Below, in pieces: positions 34,102-43,431 of a stretch of 64,000 nt of DNA. The DNA comes from Sediminicola sp. Lineage in GTDB: Bacteria; Bacteroidota; Bacteroidia; Flavobacteriales; Flavobacteriaceae. Location: assembly GCA_024643325.1 (NCBI GenBank), contig JAHEND010000003.1, positions 186,001-250,000 on the forward strand, written 5' to 3'. The notes under the pieces were generated by a model that was not told the DNA's origin, searched no databases, and saw nothing but the letters and a program-made list of their open reading frames with translations. Numbering within the stretch: the stretch's first letter is position 1; the number at the start of each line of letters is the position of its first letter. Both the position numbers and the translations under genes were made by a program.

Positions 34102-35739
34102 ATGTCATTATCCAGAATTAATCCAGCTCAGACTAAGGCTTGGACTGCATTACAAGACCATTTTAATCAAGACAATACTTCAGACATTAAAAGTCTGTTT
34201 AAATCAGAATCCAATAGGGCCAAAGATTTTAGCATTCAATGGAATAATTTCTACATAGATTATTCTAAAAATGCCCTTTCTAAAAAGACCATGGATTTGC
34301 TTATTGATCTGTCTAAAGAAGTAGGTTTAAGTGAGGCTATAGCACATTATTTTAATGGAACCGCTATTAATGAAACGGAATCTAGGGCGGTTCTTCATAC
34401 GGCACTTAGAGATAAAAGTGCCACTGCAATAAATGTCGATGGGGAAAACATTATTCCTCAAATCAATGCGGTTAAAGCACAGATGAAGGCTTTCTCAAAC
34501 GACATTATTAATGGTGTCAAAACAGGCTACACTGGTAAAGCTTTTACTGACGTTGTAAATATTGGTATTGGAGGTTCCGATTTAGGACCAGCCATGGTCG
34601 TAGAGGCATTAAAATTTTATCAAAACCATCTAAAGCTGCATTTTGTTAGTAATGTAGACGGGGATCATGTTCAAGAAGTGCTCAAAGGATTAAATCCGGA
34701 GACCACCCTATTTGTGGTGGTATCTAAAACCTTTACCACTCAAGAGACGCTTTCAAACGCCACTACCATAAAGAATTGGTTTTTGCAGACAGCTTCTCAA
34801 AAAGATGTGGCCAAGCATTTTGCTGCTGTGTCTACTAATACGCAAAAAATTTCGGACTTTGGCATAGTACCGGCTCATGTATTTACTATGTGGGATTGGG
34901 TAGGAGGACGGTTCTCTCTTTGGAGTGCGGTGGGTCTTTCTATAGCTTTGGCGGTTGGTTATGATCATTTTGAAGAAATGCTTAGCGGCGCTTTTGAAAT
35001 GGACCAGCATTTTAAACACACACCTTTTGAAAAAAACATTCCAATAGTGCTGTCTTTGATCAGTATTTGGTATGCCAATTTTTACAAATCAGAAACACAA
35101 GCCATTATTCCTTACACCCAATACTTAAGTAGATTTTCTGCATATTTACAACAGGGTATTATGGAAAGCAATGGAAAGTGTTTTGACAGGGCTGGAAACA
35201 GGGTTTCCTATGAGACTGAAACGGTCATTTGGGGAGAGCCAGGCACCAATTCCCAACATGCGTTTTTTCAATTAATGCACCAAGGCACAAAATTAATACC
35301 AGCAGATTTTATTGGTTTTAAGAAGTCCCTTCATGGAGATACAGATCATCACAATAAGCTTATGGCCAATTTCTTTGCGCAAACAGAAGCCCTTTTGAGC
35401 GGTAAAACAAGAACACAAGTAGACCAGGAGTTTGCAGAAAAAGGAACAGACGCTTTAGTAGCTTCCAAGGTGGCTCCATTTAAAGTCTTTGAAGGAAACA
35501 AACCAACCAATACTTTATTAATAGACCAACTTACCCCTAGTGCTCTGGGTTCTTTGATTGCCCTATATGAGCACAAAATTTTTGTTCAAGGCGTAATTTG
35601 GAATATTTTTAGTTATGACCAATGGGGGGTAGAATTGGGAAAACAATTGGCTACGAATATTCTGTCAGAAATAGAAGGGAGCACTAAGGGGCAACACGAT
35701 CCTAGCACACAACTATTGTTAAAAATATTTAACAGTTAA
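34102..35739 (+). CDS. pgi: Glucose-6-phosphate isomerase
   Basis: This is a 545-residue cytosolic enzyme interconverting glucose 6-phosphate and fructose 6-phosphate. The sugar-phosphate motif IGIGGSDLGPAMV, the signature DWVGGRFSLWSAVGLSIAL, and the C-terminal-side GEPGTNSQHAFFQLMHQGT are all present, and the length is that of the standard enzyme. It follows the M23 peptidase by 6 bp, so it is expressed with envelope genes. It feeds the hexosamine and cell-wall precursor routes as well as glycolysis. Confidence 0.96.
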   Translation: MSLSRINPAQTKAWTALQDHFNQDNTSDIKSLFKSESNRAKDFSIQWNNFYIDYSKNALSKKTMDLLIDLSKEVGLSEAIAHYFNGTAINETESRAVLHTALRDKSATAINVDGENIIPQINAVKAQMKAFSNDIINGVKTGYTGKAFTDVVNIGIGGSDLGPAMVVEALKFYQNHLKLHFVSNVDGDHVQEVLKGLNPETTLFVVVSKTFTTQETLSNATTIKNWFLQTASQKDVAKHFAAVSTNTQKISDFGIVPAHVFTMWDWVGGRFSLWSAVGLSIALAVGYDHFEEMLSGAFEMDQHFKHTPFEKNIPIVLSLISIWYANFYKSETQAIIPYTQYLSRFSAYLQQGIMESNGKCFDRAGNRVSYETETVIWGEPGTNSQHAFFQLMHQGTKLIPADFIGFKKSLHGDTDHHNKLMANFFAQTEALLSGKTRTQVDQEFAEKGTDALVASKVAPFKVFEGNKPTNTLLIDQLTPSALGSLIALYEHKIFVQGVIWNIFSYDQWGVELGKQLATNILSEIEGSTKGQHDPSTQLLLKIFNS

Positions 35740-35844
35740 AGACCGGATAGTTGCGTTTATAACTTCTAATAACTTTCTCCTTGTCGCGCGGGAACCTTCC
35801 CAAAAGAATGTTAATTTTGGTAAAATTTTAACATTGTATTAATG

Positions 35845-35872
35845 TTGGAACCTTTAATTATCCTCATTTTTG
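35845..35872 (+). promoter_or_regulatory. Candidate promoter of the 35909 TonB receptor
   Basis: TTG (35845-35847) and CATTTTTG (35865-35872, one mismatch) are spaced by 17 bp. An inverted repeat AACATT-N5-AATGTT (35830-35846) overlaps the upstream box. Confidence 0.42.
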
Positions 35873-35908
35873 CACTGTTTTTAAAACTAAAACTAAAATT
35901 AAACAACA

Positions 35909-38614
35909 ATGAAAAAAATGTTTGTAATGATTGTAGCCTTTTTAGTGTCTACAATTGCTTTTGCTCAAGGGACAATTAGCGGTTCCGTAACAGATGGCTC
36001 TACAGGAGATCCATTACCAGGTGCAAGTGTACTTGTTAAAGGAACGACAAATGGAGTAACGGCAGATTTTGACGGTAATTTTACTATTACCGCTAACTCT
36101 GGCGATGTATTGGTTATTTCTTATTTAGGGTTTCAAACTTTGGAAGTTGCTGCAAAAAACGGAATGTCTGTTGAATTGGAGCCTTCTACCACACAGTTGG
36201 AAGAAATTGTATTGTCTTCTGGTGTTATTGACCTAGCTCAAGTTAGAAAGACTCCGGTAGCGGTTTCTACCATTCAAGCAAGTGAAATTGCCTTGAAAGT
36301 TGGTAACATGGAATTCCCAGAAGTAATGAACAAAACTCCTGGAGTGTATGCCACTAAGACTGGTGGTGGTTACGGAGATTCAAGAATTTCATTAAGGGGT
36401 TTTGATCAAAGAAACACTTCATTCCTTATTAACGGACAGCCTGTTAATGATATGGAATCTGGATGGGTTTACTGGTCTAACTGGCAAGGACTTACAGACG
36501 TAGCTTCTGGAATTCAAATTCAAAGAGGTCTTGGAGCTTCAAAATTGGCCGTTCCTTCTGTTGGAGGAACTGTATCGATCTTCACTAAAACAGCAGATAA
36601 AGAACAAGGTGGTGCTGTATCTCAAATGTTTGGTAACAATGGATACTCTAAAACAACTGCTTCCTACAATACAGGATTAAATGATAAAGGATGGGCTTCT
36701 TCATTCTTATTATCTCAATGGTCTGGAGATGGTTACGCATATGGTACAGCTGGAGCTGGAACTACGTACTTTTTTGCGGTAGGTTACGCGCCAAAAGACT
36801 CTAAACACTCTTTAAATTTATCAGTGCTTGGCGCTGGTCAATGGCACCACCAAAGATCTTCATGGATTTCTATTCGTGACTACCAAAACTTTGGAGAGAG
36901 TGGTTTAGACAGAAGATGGAATACAGATGCAGGTTTCTTAAATGGCAAAGAATTCAACATGAGAAGAAACTTCTACAACAAGCCATTAGCAACCTTTAAC
37001 TGGGATTATAATATAAACGAGACTTGGAAATTAAATACTTCATTCTATGCTTCTGCAGGTAGAGGTGGAGGAACAGGGCCAAGAGGCGGAAACTTTAGAA
37101 ACGCTACTATTGATATGTATCCTTATAATATTGATCTTACGACTCATTACAATGAGAGAGGTAGAGGAACAAGAGATGCAGATGGGTTTGTAAATTTTGA
37201 CGCTGTTGTAGCGCACAATAGAGCTTCTGCTCAGCCTTATTCAGGAGACAATTCTAACTTTCAAGGACAATTATTAGGGTCTAACGGATTTAGAAATGAC
37301 GGTGTAAGTAGAGAAATTCTAGTAAGAAGAGCTTCTATGAACTCTCATGACTGGGTAGGTGCTATTTCGAATTTAGAAGGTCAATTTGGAAACTTTAAAA
37401 CATCTATTGGTGTAGATTTAAGAAGCTATAAAGGATACCACTACAGGGTGCTTAATAACTTAATGGGATTAGATGGTTACTACTCAACGGGTAACAAAAA
37501 TTCTAATGGTCAAATTATCAATACCTTAATTGAAGCTTCTCCATTTAGAGATACTGGAGTTAGAGGGCCTAAAATTGACTATTACAACAATGGTATTGTT
37601 GGATGGCAAGGAGTTAACGGTATGGTTGAATACTCTAAAGACGACAATTTAACAGCAGTTATTCAAGCAGGATTGTCTAATCAATCTTTCCAAAGAGAAG
37701 ATTTCTTTGACCAACCAGCTAAACCAATTTCTGATAAAGAAAATGTAGGAGGTGGTTATCTTAAAGGAGGTGCTAACGTTAACTTTAACGAAAAATCTAA
37801 CTTGTTTTTCAATGCAGGTTATATCTCTCGTCAGCCACAATTTGACGCAGTTTTCCCAAATTTTGCTAATAATGTAAGTGAAGATTTACAGAATGAAAAA
37901 ATTACTTCTGTTGAATTAGGGTATGGATACACTTCTTCTAAATTAGATTTTAATGTAAACCTTTACTCTACTAACTGGGGGAACAGATTTATATCAAGAT
38001 CTTTAAACAATGCTCAAGGTGATCAAGGAACTGCACAATTTACAAATGTAGATGTTGTTCATAACGGTATTGAGTTTGAAGGTAAATATAGGGCCTCTAA
38101 TAAATTAACATTCAAAGGAATGTTATCTATTGGAGATTGGGAATACACAAAAGATTTCAATGCTACTATTTTTGACGCAAACCAGCAAGCAATTGGTTCA
38201 GGAAAATTATATACTAAAGGTGCAAAAGTTGGAAACGCTGCTCAATTTACATCTTATGTAGAGGCTGACTATAGATTTGGTAAATTTAATGTAGACTTAG
38301 GCTACAGATTTGTAGATGGTCTTTATGCAGATTATTCAATTGCAGACTCTGCATTCACTCAGCCAAATAATGAAGGGGCTTTAAAATTACCATCTTACGG
38401 TTTATTAGATTTAGGTCTTTCTTATCAAATAGGTAACGGATTAAGCTTTAGAGCTAATGTTAACAACCTTTTGGATACAGAATACATTGCTGAATCTAAT
38501 ACTAATATTCACGCAACTTCAAGTTCTACTACTTGGAATGGTGTAGATGTAAGCAACTCAGTATGGTTCGGTTTTGGAACAACTTGGAATGCTTCATTGA
38601 AGTACAGATTCTAG
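35909..38614 (+). CDS. TonB-dependent receptor with CarboxypepD-like domain
   Basis: This 901-residue receptor has a signal peptide (cut after AFAQ, residue 20), then a carboxypeptidase-regulatory-like domain (about 22-95, GSVTDGSTGDPLPGASVLVKGTTNG), then a TonB plug (about 110-230, TPVAVSTIQASEI, ISLRGFDQRNTSFLINGQPVNDM) and a long barrel ending in SLKYRF. No SusD partner lies nearby, so it is not a SusC pair. Codon choice looks unusually uniform, and it has a strong terminator, consistent with high expression, though I did not compute it. It is a single gene. Confidence 0.92.
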   Translation: MKKMFVMIVAFLVSTIAFAQGTISGSVTDGSTGDPLPGASVLVKGTTNGVTADFDGNFTITANSGDVLVISYLGFQTLEVAAKNGMSVELEPSTTQLEEIVLSSGVIDLAQVRKTPVAVSTIQASEIALKVGNMEFPEVMNKTPGVYATKTGGGYGDSRISLRGFDQRNTSFLINGQPVNDMESGWVYWSNWQGLTDVASGIQIQRGLGASKLAVPSVGGTVSIFTKTADKEQGGAVSQMFGNNGYSKTTASYNTGLNDKGWASSFLLSQWSGDGYAYGTAGAGTTYFFAVGYAPKDSKHSLNLSVLGAGQWHHQRSSWISIRDYQNFGESGLDRRWNTDAGFLNGKEFNMRRNFYNKPLATFNWDYNINETWKLNTSFYASAGRGGGTGPRGGNFRNATIDMYPYNIDLTTHYNERGRGTRDADGFVNFDAVVAHNRASAQPYSGDNSNFQGQLLGSNGFRNDGVSREILVRRASMNSHDWVGAISNLEGQFGNFKTSIGVDLRSYKGYHYRVLNNLMGLDGYYSTGNKNSNGQIINTLIEASPFRDTGVRGPKIDYYNNGIVGWQGVNGMVEYSKDDNLTAVIQAGLSNQSFQREDFFDQPAKPISDKENVGGGYLKGGANVNFNEKSNLFFNAGYISRQPQFDAVFPNFANNVSEDLQNEKITSVELGYGYTSSKLDFNVNLYSTNWGNRFISRSLNNAQGDQGTAQFTNVDVVHNGIEFEGKYRASNKLTFKGMLSIGDWEYTKDFNATIFDANQQAIGSGKLYTKGAKVGNAAQFTSYVEADYRFGKFNVDLGYRFVDGLYADYSIADSAFTQPNNEGALKLPSYGLLDLGLSYQIGNGLSFRANVNNLLDTEYIAESNTNIHATSSSTTWNGVDVSNSVWFGFGTTWNASLKYRF

Positions 38615-38634
38615 TATTTTACTACAAATACATT

Positions 38635-38660
38635 AAAACCCCGCCTTGGCGGGGTTTTTT
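38635..38660 (+). terminator. Terminator of the 35909 receptor gene
   Basis: AAAACCCCGCC and GGCGGGGTTTT form an 11-bp GC-rich stem with a tight loop, followed by a T-run, 20 bases after the stop. Confidence 0.92.
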
Positions 38661-38716
38661 TATACGTTGAATTCGTATATTTATTGACTAAAACAAACCC
38701 ATCTAATACAACTCTT

Positions 38717-39157
38717 ATGGAAATGCTTATATCTCTACACTCTTACTTGGCTTATGCCGTATTACTTATTTTAATATTAGCCGTTAGTAATGCTTTAAAA
38801 GGTTGGCTGACCAAAAAAGACACTTTTTCCTTGGAAAAAGATTTTAGGGTGAGTTTGTTTGCACTTATATTGTCTCACATTCAATTGGTGTTTGGATTGG
38901 CAGTCTATTTTACGTCGGCCAGCGGCCTCAACGCTATTCAAGAACTTGGAATGGGTGGTCTGAATAGTGCAGCCAGACTTTTGGCGGTAGAACACCCTTT
39001 TATTAATATCATAGCAATTGTACTCATTACTATGGGTTGGTCTAAGCATAAAAAAGTGATGGGAGCAACGGCTAAATTTAAAAAAATCGCTATTTTTTAT
39101 GGCCTTGGATTACTTTTAATCTTAAGTAGAATTCCTTGGGGACAGTGGTTCTCATAG
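38717..39157 (+). CDS. Small four-helix membrane protein, cytochrome b-like
   Basis: This is a 146-residue inner-membrane protein with four hydrophobic helices (about 8-28, 45-67, 90-110 and 124-142). The lines LISLHSYLAYAVLLILI, ISLFALILSHIQLVFGLAVYF and IFYGLGLLLILSRIPWGQWF contain paired histidines that could hold heme, and related flavobacterial proteins are usually labelled cytochrome B. That function is not established. ATG 38717 is chosen over the TTG at 38684. It is followed 57 bp later by the amidase gene. Confidence 0.78.
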   Translation: MEMLISLHSYLAYAVLLILILAVSNALKGWLTKKDTFSLEKDFRVSLFALILSHIQLVFGLAVYFTSASGLNAIQELGMGGLNSAARLLAVEHPFINIIAIVLITMGWSKHKKVMGATAKFKKIAIFYGLGLLLILSRIPWGQWFS

Positions 39158-39214
39158 GCTCTGACTTTTAAGTTTATCCAATTAATTTATTGAATTTCCT
39201 TTGCTATAAATAGT

Positions 39215-40003
39215 ATGAAATCTACCCTACTAAATTTGGCCTTGTTGCAGTTTCCATTGGCTTGGGAGTCTCCAGAAGACAACATCTGTTTTTTTGAGAA
39301 AAAGATTACACAGGCGCACAGTCAAAATTCTCAGGTAGATCTATGGGTGCTTCCGGAAATGTGGTCTACAGGATTTAGTATGAATTTGGTCAAAAATGCA
39401 CGTACCATTGGAGCAAATTCCTTGTCTTTTATGATAGACTTGGCCTTAAAAACACAGAGTGCTGTGGCTGGAAGTACCGTTTTTGAAGAAGATTCAAAAG
39501 TGTTTAATCGTTTCTTTTTTGTATTTCCAGATGGGACCTATGAATACTATGACAAAAGACACACTTTTTCTATGGCGGGTGAAAGTGAGGTGTATCAAAA
39601 AGGGACTACCCATTCGATCATTCAATTTAAGGGATTTAAGATCTTTCCACAAGTTTGTTATGACCTTCGCTTTCCTAGTTGGTCCCGAAATACCCATGAC
39701 TACGACCTTTTGTTATATGTGGCGAATTGGCCCGCTCCTAGAATTCATGCCTGGGATACTTTGCTCAAAGCCAGAGCCATAGAGAACATGAGCTTTTGTG
39801 TAGGTGTTAATAGACTTGGATTAGATCCTAATGGGCATGAATACCCGGGACATTCTGCGGCATACGATTGTTTTGGTAAAGAAATGCTCTTTTCAAATCA
39901 AGAGGGGGTTCACCTTGTTTCTTTGAATAAAGAATCTTTAGAAATAGCACGCGTAAATTTTCCCTTTTTAAAAGACAGGGATACTTATAATTTAATTGGG
40001 TAA
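39215..40003 (+). CDS. Nitrilase-superfamily omega-amidase-like enzyme (YafV type)
   Basis: This 262-residue protein belongs to the nitrilase/CN-hydrolase superfamily. The triad Glu48 (VLPEMWSTGF), Lys in YYDKRHTFSMAGE and Cys in VCYDLRFPSW is complete. The pattern resembles YafV/Nit2 omega-amidases, which hydrolyse 2-oxoglutaramate or 2-oxosuccinamate to the oxo acid and ammonia. This function is inferred from family only. It is convergent with the Ig-like lipoprotein gene and overlaps it by 12 bp. Confidence 0.87.
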   Translation: MKSTLLNLALLQFPLAWESPEDNICFFEKKITQAHSQNSQVDLWVLPEMWSTGFSMNLVKNARTIGANSLSFMIDLALKTQSAVAGSTVFEEDSKVFNRFFFVFPDGTYEYYDKRHTFSMAGESEVYQKGTTHSIIQFKGFKIFPQVCYDLRFPSWSRNTHDYDLLLYVANWPAPRIHAWDTLLKARAIENMSFCVGVNRLGLDPNGHEYPGHSAAYDCFGKEMLFSNQEGVHLVSLNKESLEIARVNFPFLKDRDTYNLIG

Positions 40004-41602
40004 GATAAAGGTTTCTTCAAATTCCCAATTGGCTCTTACATCTAGTAGTTCAGGAAAATATGATACAGGTTCTGGTTGGATTTTTTTTAGGTAATTTCCG
40101 GTATCCCAAATACCATTTTTATTGCCGTCATAAATAACCCTTAATTTATAATTTAAAGGCTCCAAGTGTTCAAAAAAGAATTCAGTTGATGGGGTGCCAA
40201 TCTGCTCCCTGAGGACCACTTCCTTTTCATCAGTAAGCTGTACAATCATTTGACTGCTACTGGTGGTTTTTAACTTAAGCCTTAAGGTGCCGTAGGCCTC
40301 CAGGGGCTTAGTAGCCAACTCATATGAAATGGTGTCGTTTTTATTTTCAAATAAATCTTCAATGGCACCAGGGAACATTTGAATTCTAAATCGCTCGGCT
40401 GGTTTTACCTCAAAACGAAGGCCCATTTTGTTTTCTAGGCTGTCTATAAAAGAAGTAAATGGCACGGACAGAGTGTCAATATTAGTAATAAAAATCTGAT
40501 CTTTATTGAGCTTGTAAATAGGGGTATTTACCTCTAAGTAATAAGGTTTTGAAAAAGGGGCGTTTCCTCTTTTTTCAGGCGTGATCATGAGTGAATCTGA
40601 CTTAATTTTTCTCGTTTTTACCGTAAATGTGTCAATTTTTTGTGTGGGAATGTGTTTGACAATGAAATTTAATGAGTCTACTTCATATGGGGTAAACCAA
40701 AAATTAAGGCTGTCTTTTCCGCGCTCCTTTAAGATCCTTGTTTTTATAGAGTCTGGTATATTGGTCAAGGCTTGAATCTCAATATCTTTAGCTAAACCAC
40801 TATAGCCAAAAGTAATTTTATTGGCGGCTTCTAATTTAGGTTTCACCGGCCTATAGTTAGGAATTTCCTTGAACATCTTTATGCCTATAAAGCTATCTTT
40901 AGGAATTTCAATGAAGCGATCTAAGAATCCTATCTTTTCCTGACTCTGGTCAAATAATGTGTTGTTGTTTTCATCTTTAAGCGCTACCATAGCATATTTG
41001 CCAGCGCTTAAATTTTTTAGTTTAAAAACAATTAAGCTGTCCAAAGTATTGGTAATGTAATTGGGTTGTTTTTTATAGACGGTAGAATCGTTATAGGTAC
41101 TGTCTACTCGGTAAAGCATAACACTTACATAACGGTCTGCTTCTGCATTTAAGGCATCGTCTACTATGCCGGACATTTGAAGTGAGTCAATAAATGGACC
41201 AGTAGACATTACGTAACTAAGATAGTCATTTGGATTTCCTTCATTAAAATCAACAATAGACTGTCCGAAATTAAAAGAGTAAGTGGTGTTTTCTTGTAAG
41301 GTATCCTTAAGAATAATTTCCAATACTTTACTCGCCCTGTTTTGAGGCTTAATTTCTGGGTTGTACTTTAAGGGAGGAGATACAACCAATTGACTTTGCA
41401 CGTCTTTAAGTTGAACGTATTCATCAAAGAGCAATTTTATTTTTTGACCTTTAAAAGAAACCGATAAATTGGAAGGAAAGGCTTTGATTAATTCAGGACC
41501 CTCGAGGTCTTTTTCTCCACCAGAGGGTGATCCTCTTTTAGCGCATTGCACCAATGCAAACAAAGACAAAAAAATAAAAACAAGCCCTGTAATTTTACGC
41601 AT
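39992..41602 (-). CDS. Ig-like (Big_5) domain lipoprotein
   Basis: This 536-residue lipoprotein (lipobox LVQC, lipid-attachment Cys20, followed by a Ser-Gly-Gly-Glu-rich mature start) has an N-terminal Big_5 Ig-like domain (about 35-135), with PSNLSVSFKGQKIKLLFDEYVQL and FNFGQSIVDFNEGN, then further strand-rich repeats. Exported proteins of this type are widespread in Bacteroidota and their roles are unknown. It is a single minus-strand gene, with a 278-bp divergent spacer before the glycyl-tRNA synthetase. Confidence 0.83.
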   Translation of the reverse strand: MRKITGLVFIFLSLFALVQCAKRGSPSGGEKDLEGPELIKAFPSNLSVSFKGQKIKLLFDEYVQLKDVQSQLVVSPPLKYNPEIKPQNRASKVLEIILKDTLQENTTYSFNFGQSIVDFNEGNPNDYLSYVMSTGPFIDSLQMSGIVDDALNAEADRYVSVMLYRVDSTYNDSTVYKKQPNYITNTLDSLIVFKLKNLSAGKYAMVALKDENNNTLFDQSQEKIGFLDRFIEIPKDSFIGIKMFKEIPNYRPVKPKLEAANKITFGYSGLAKDIEIQALTNIPDSIKTRILKERGKDSLNFWFTPYEVDSLNFIVKHIPTQKIDTFTVKTRKIKSDSLMITPEKRGNAPFSKPYYLEVNTPIYKLNKDQIFITNIDTLSVPFTSFIDSLENKMGLRFEVKPAERFRIQMFPGAIEDLFENKNDTISYELATKPLEAYGTLRLKLKTTSSSQMIVQLTDEKEVVLREQIGTPSTEFFFEHLEPLNYKLRVIYDGNKNGIWDTGNYLKKIQPEPVSYFPELLDVRANWEFEETFILPN

Positions 41603-41803
41603 AATTCACCGAGGTAATATCCAATCACAAAGTAAGCACTTTTTTTAGGATCATAGAAACGAAAAAAGGCAGTGATTCATGTGTAAATAAATTCCAAAAG
41701 TCTGCCATTTCACAAATAATTAATGCCCCTTAATTATTCTTGCTTTCATTTGCAGATTTTTGAAAAGATTATTTAAGTCCTTTTTAAACTATAAATCGTT
41801 TTT

Positions 41804-41834
41804 TAGAGAATTGGCAATTGTCTCTAATTCTCTA
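41804..41834. repeat. Inverted repeat upstream of glyS
   Basis: TAGAGAATT (41804-41812) and AATTCTCTA (41826-41834) form a 9-bp stem around a 13-base loop that also contains TCTCT. It ends 34 bases upstream of the -7 element at 41868. Confidence 0.55.
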
Positions 41835-41867
41835 TTTAATTTCAGACTTCAATTGAGTGGAATATCT

Positions 41868-41875
41868 TATTTTTG
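41868..41875 (+). promoter_or_regulatory. -7 element next to the glyS start
   Basis: TATTTTTG followed by TCCC ends 5 bases before ATG 41881, so the mRNA would be nearly leaderless if this element is used. Confidence 0.42.
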
Positions 41876-41880
41876 TCCCT

Positions 41881-43425
41881 ATGGCATTACAAGAAGACGA
41901 TTTTAAAAAAGTAATCTCTCACGCAAAGGAATACGGTTTTGTATTTCAATCTTCAGAGATTTATGACGGCCTCAGCGCTGTATACGACTACGCCCAGCAG
42001 GGTGTGGCATTGAAAAACAATATTAAAGACTATTGGTGGCGTGCTATGGTTCAAATGCACGACAATATAGTGGGAATTGACTCGGCTATTTTCATGCACC
42101 CCACAGTTTGGAAAGCTTCGGGACATGTGGACGCTTTTAACGATCCTTTAATAGACAATAAGGACTCTAAAAAACGCTACAGAGCAGACGTACTCATTGA
42201 AGATCATGTCGCTAAAATTGAAGCAAAAATTGAAAAGGAACTCGCCAAAGCAGCCAAGCGTTTTGGTGATAGTTTTGATAAAGAGCAGTATATAGCTACC
42301 AATGAAAGGGTTGCAGGATACATAGCTACTTCAAAATCTATCCTGGCTCGAATGGGAGACGCATTGACTAAAGAAGACCTGGCTGCGGTAAAAGAATTGA
42401 TTGAGGAACTTAAAATTGTATGTCCTATTTCAGGATCTGCCAATTGGACAGATGTGAAACAATTTAACCTCATGTTCGGCACTAAAATTGGAGCCAGTGC
42501 AGACTCAGCTATGGATTTGTTTCTAAGGCCAGAAACTGCACAGGGTATTTTTGTAAACTTCCTCAACGTTCAAAAAACAGGAAGAATGAAAATTCCTTTT
42601 GGGATTGCTCAAATTGGAAAAGCATTTAGAAATGAAATTGTCGCCAGACAATTCATTTTTAGGCAGCGTGAATTTGAACAGATGGAGATGCAATTTTTTG
42701 TGCGTCCTGGCACACAGAAAGAATGGTATGACAAATGGAAAGAGACCAGGATTAAGTGGCACTACTCCCTTGGTTTTTCTGCAGACAACTATCGTTTTCA
42801 CGACCATGATAAGCTAGCGCATTACGCAGACGCAGCAGCAGATATTGAGTTTAAGTTCCCTTTCGGATTTAAAGAATTGGAAGGAATTCACTCTAGAACA
42901 GATTTTGACTTGAGCAGCCATGAAAAATACTCAGGAAAAAAATTACAATTTTTTGATCCTGAGCTCAACGAGTCTTATGTACCTTATGTGGTTGAAACCT
43001 CCATCGGAGTAGACAGGATGTTCTTAGCAATTTTTTCAAAGTCACTAGAGGAGGAAACCTTAGAAAATGGATCTACCAGAACGGTATTAAAACTTCCCGC
43101 AGTATTGGCACCCACTAAGGCGGCCATTTTACCTTTGGTAAAAAAAGACGGACTTTCTGAATTGGCCCATGAAATTTTTCACGAATTGCAATGGGATTTC
43201 GCTGTGAGTTATGATGAAAAAGATGCCGTAGGGAGAAGGTATAGAAGGCAAGACGCACTAGGTACACCATTTTGTATTACAGTAGACCACCAAACCAAAG
43301 AGGACCAGACGGTGACTATTAGACACAGGGATTCAATGGAGCAAGAACGAGTGGCAATAGCAGACTTATCTGGAATTATTGATCGTGCTGTTAGTACTAA
43401 GCATTGGTTAAAAAAAATGGCTTAA
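41881..43425 (+). CDS. glyS: Glycyl-tRNA synthetase (single-chain class II)
   Basis: This is a 514-residue class II enzyme of the alpha2 type. Motif 2 appears as GRMKIPFGIAQIGKAFRNEI with FIFRQREFEQMEMQFF after it. Motif 3 lies in GVDRMFLAIFSK, and an anticodon-binding domain closes the protein (PTKAAILPLVKKDG). It attaches glycine to tRNA-Gly. The start at ATG 41881 is consistent with the -7 element just before it. The gene is followed by xth after 6 bp, and likely shares a transcript with it. Confidence 0.95.
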   Translation: MALQEDDFKKVISHAKEYGFVFQSSEIYDGLSAVYDYAQQGVALKNNIKDYWWRAMVQMHDNIVGIDSAIFMHPTVWKASGHVDAFNDPLIDNKDSKKRYRADVLIEDHVAKIEAKIEKELAKAAKRFGDSFDKEQYIATNERVAGYIATSKSILARMGDALTKEDLAAVKELIEELKIVCPISGSANWTDVKQFNLMFGTKIGASADSAMDLFLRPETAQGIFVNFLNVQKTGRMKIPFGIAQIGKAFRNEIVARQFIFRQREFEQMEMQFFVRPGTQKEWYDKWKETRIKWHYSLGFSADNYRFHDHDKLAHYADAAADIEFKFPFGFKELEGIHSRTDFDLSSHEKYSGKKLQFFDPELNESYVPYVVETSIGVDRMFLAIFSKSLEEETLENGSTRTVLKLPAVLAPTKAAILPLVKKDGLSELAHEIFHELQWDFAVSYDEKDAVGRRYRRQDALGTPFCITVDHQTKEDQTVTIRHRDSMEQERVAIADLSGIIDRAVSTKHWLKKMA

Positions 43426-43431
43426 GTTACT

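Noticed and set aside
35909-38614. A SusC/SusD polysaccharide utilisation locus
   Set aside because: The receptor has the N-terminal domain of SusC-like proteins but no SusD-like gene or glycoside hydrolase lies near it.
41804-41834. T-box riboswitch in front of the glycyl-tRNA synthetase gene
   Set aside because: There is only one 9-bp stem, no T-box sequence and no terminator, and T-boxes are not expected in Bacteroidota.
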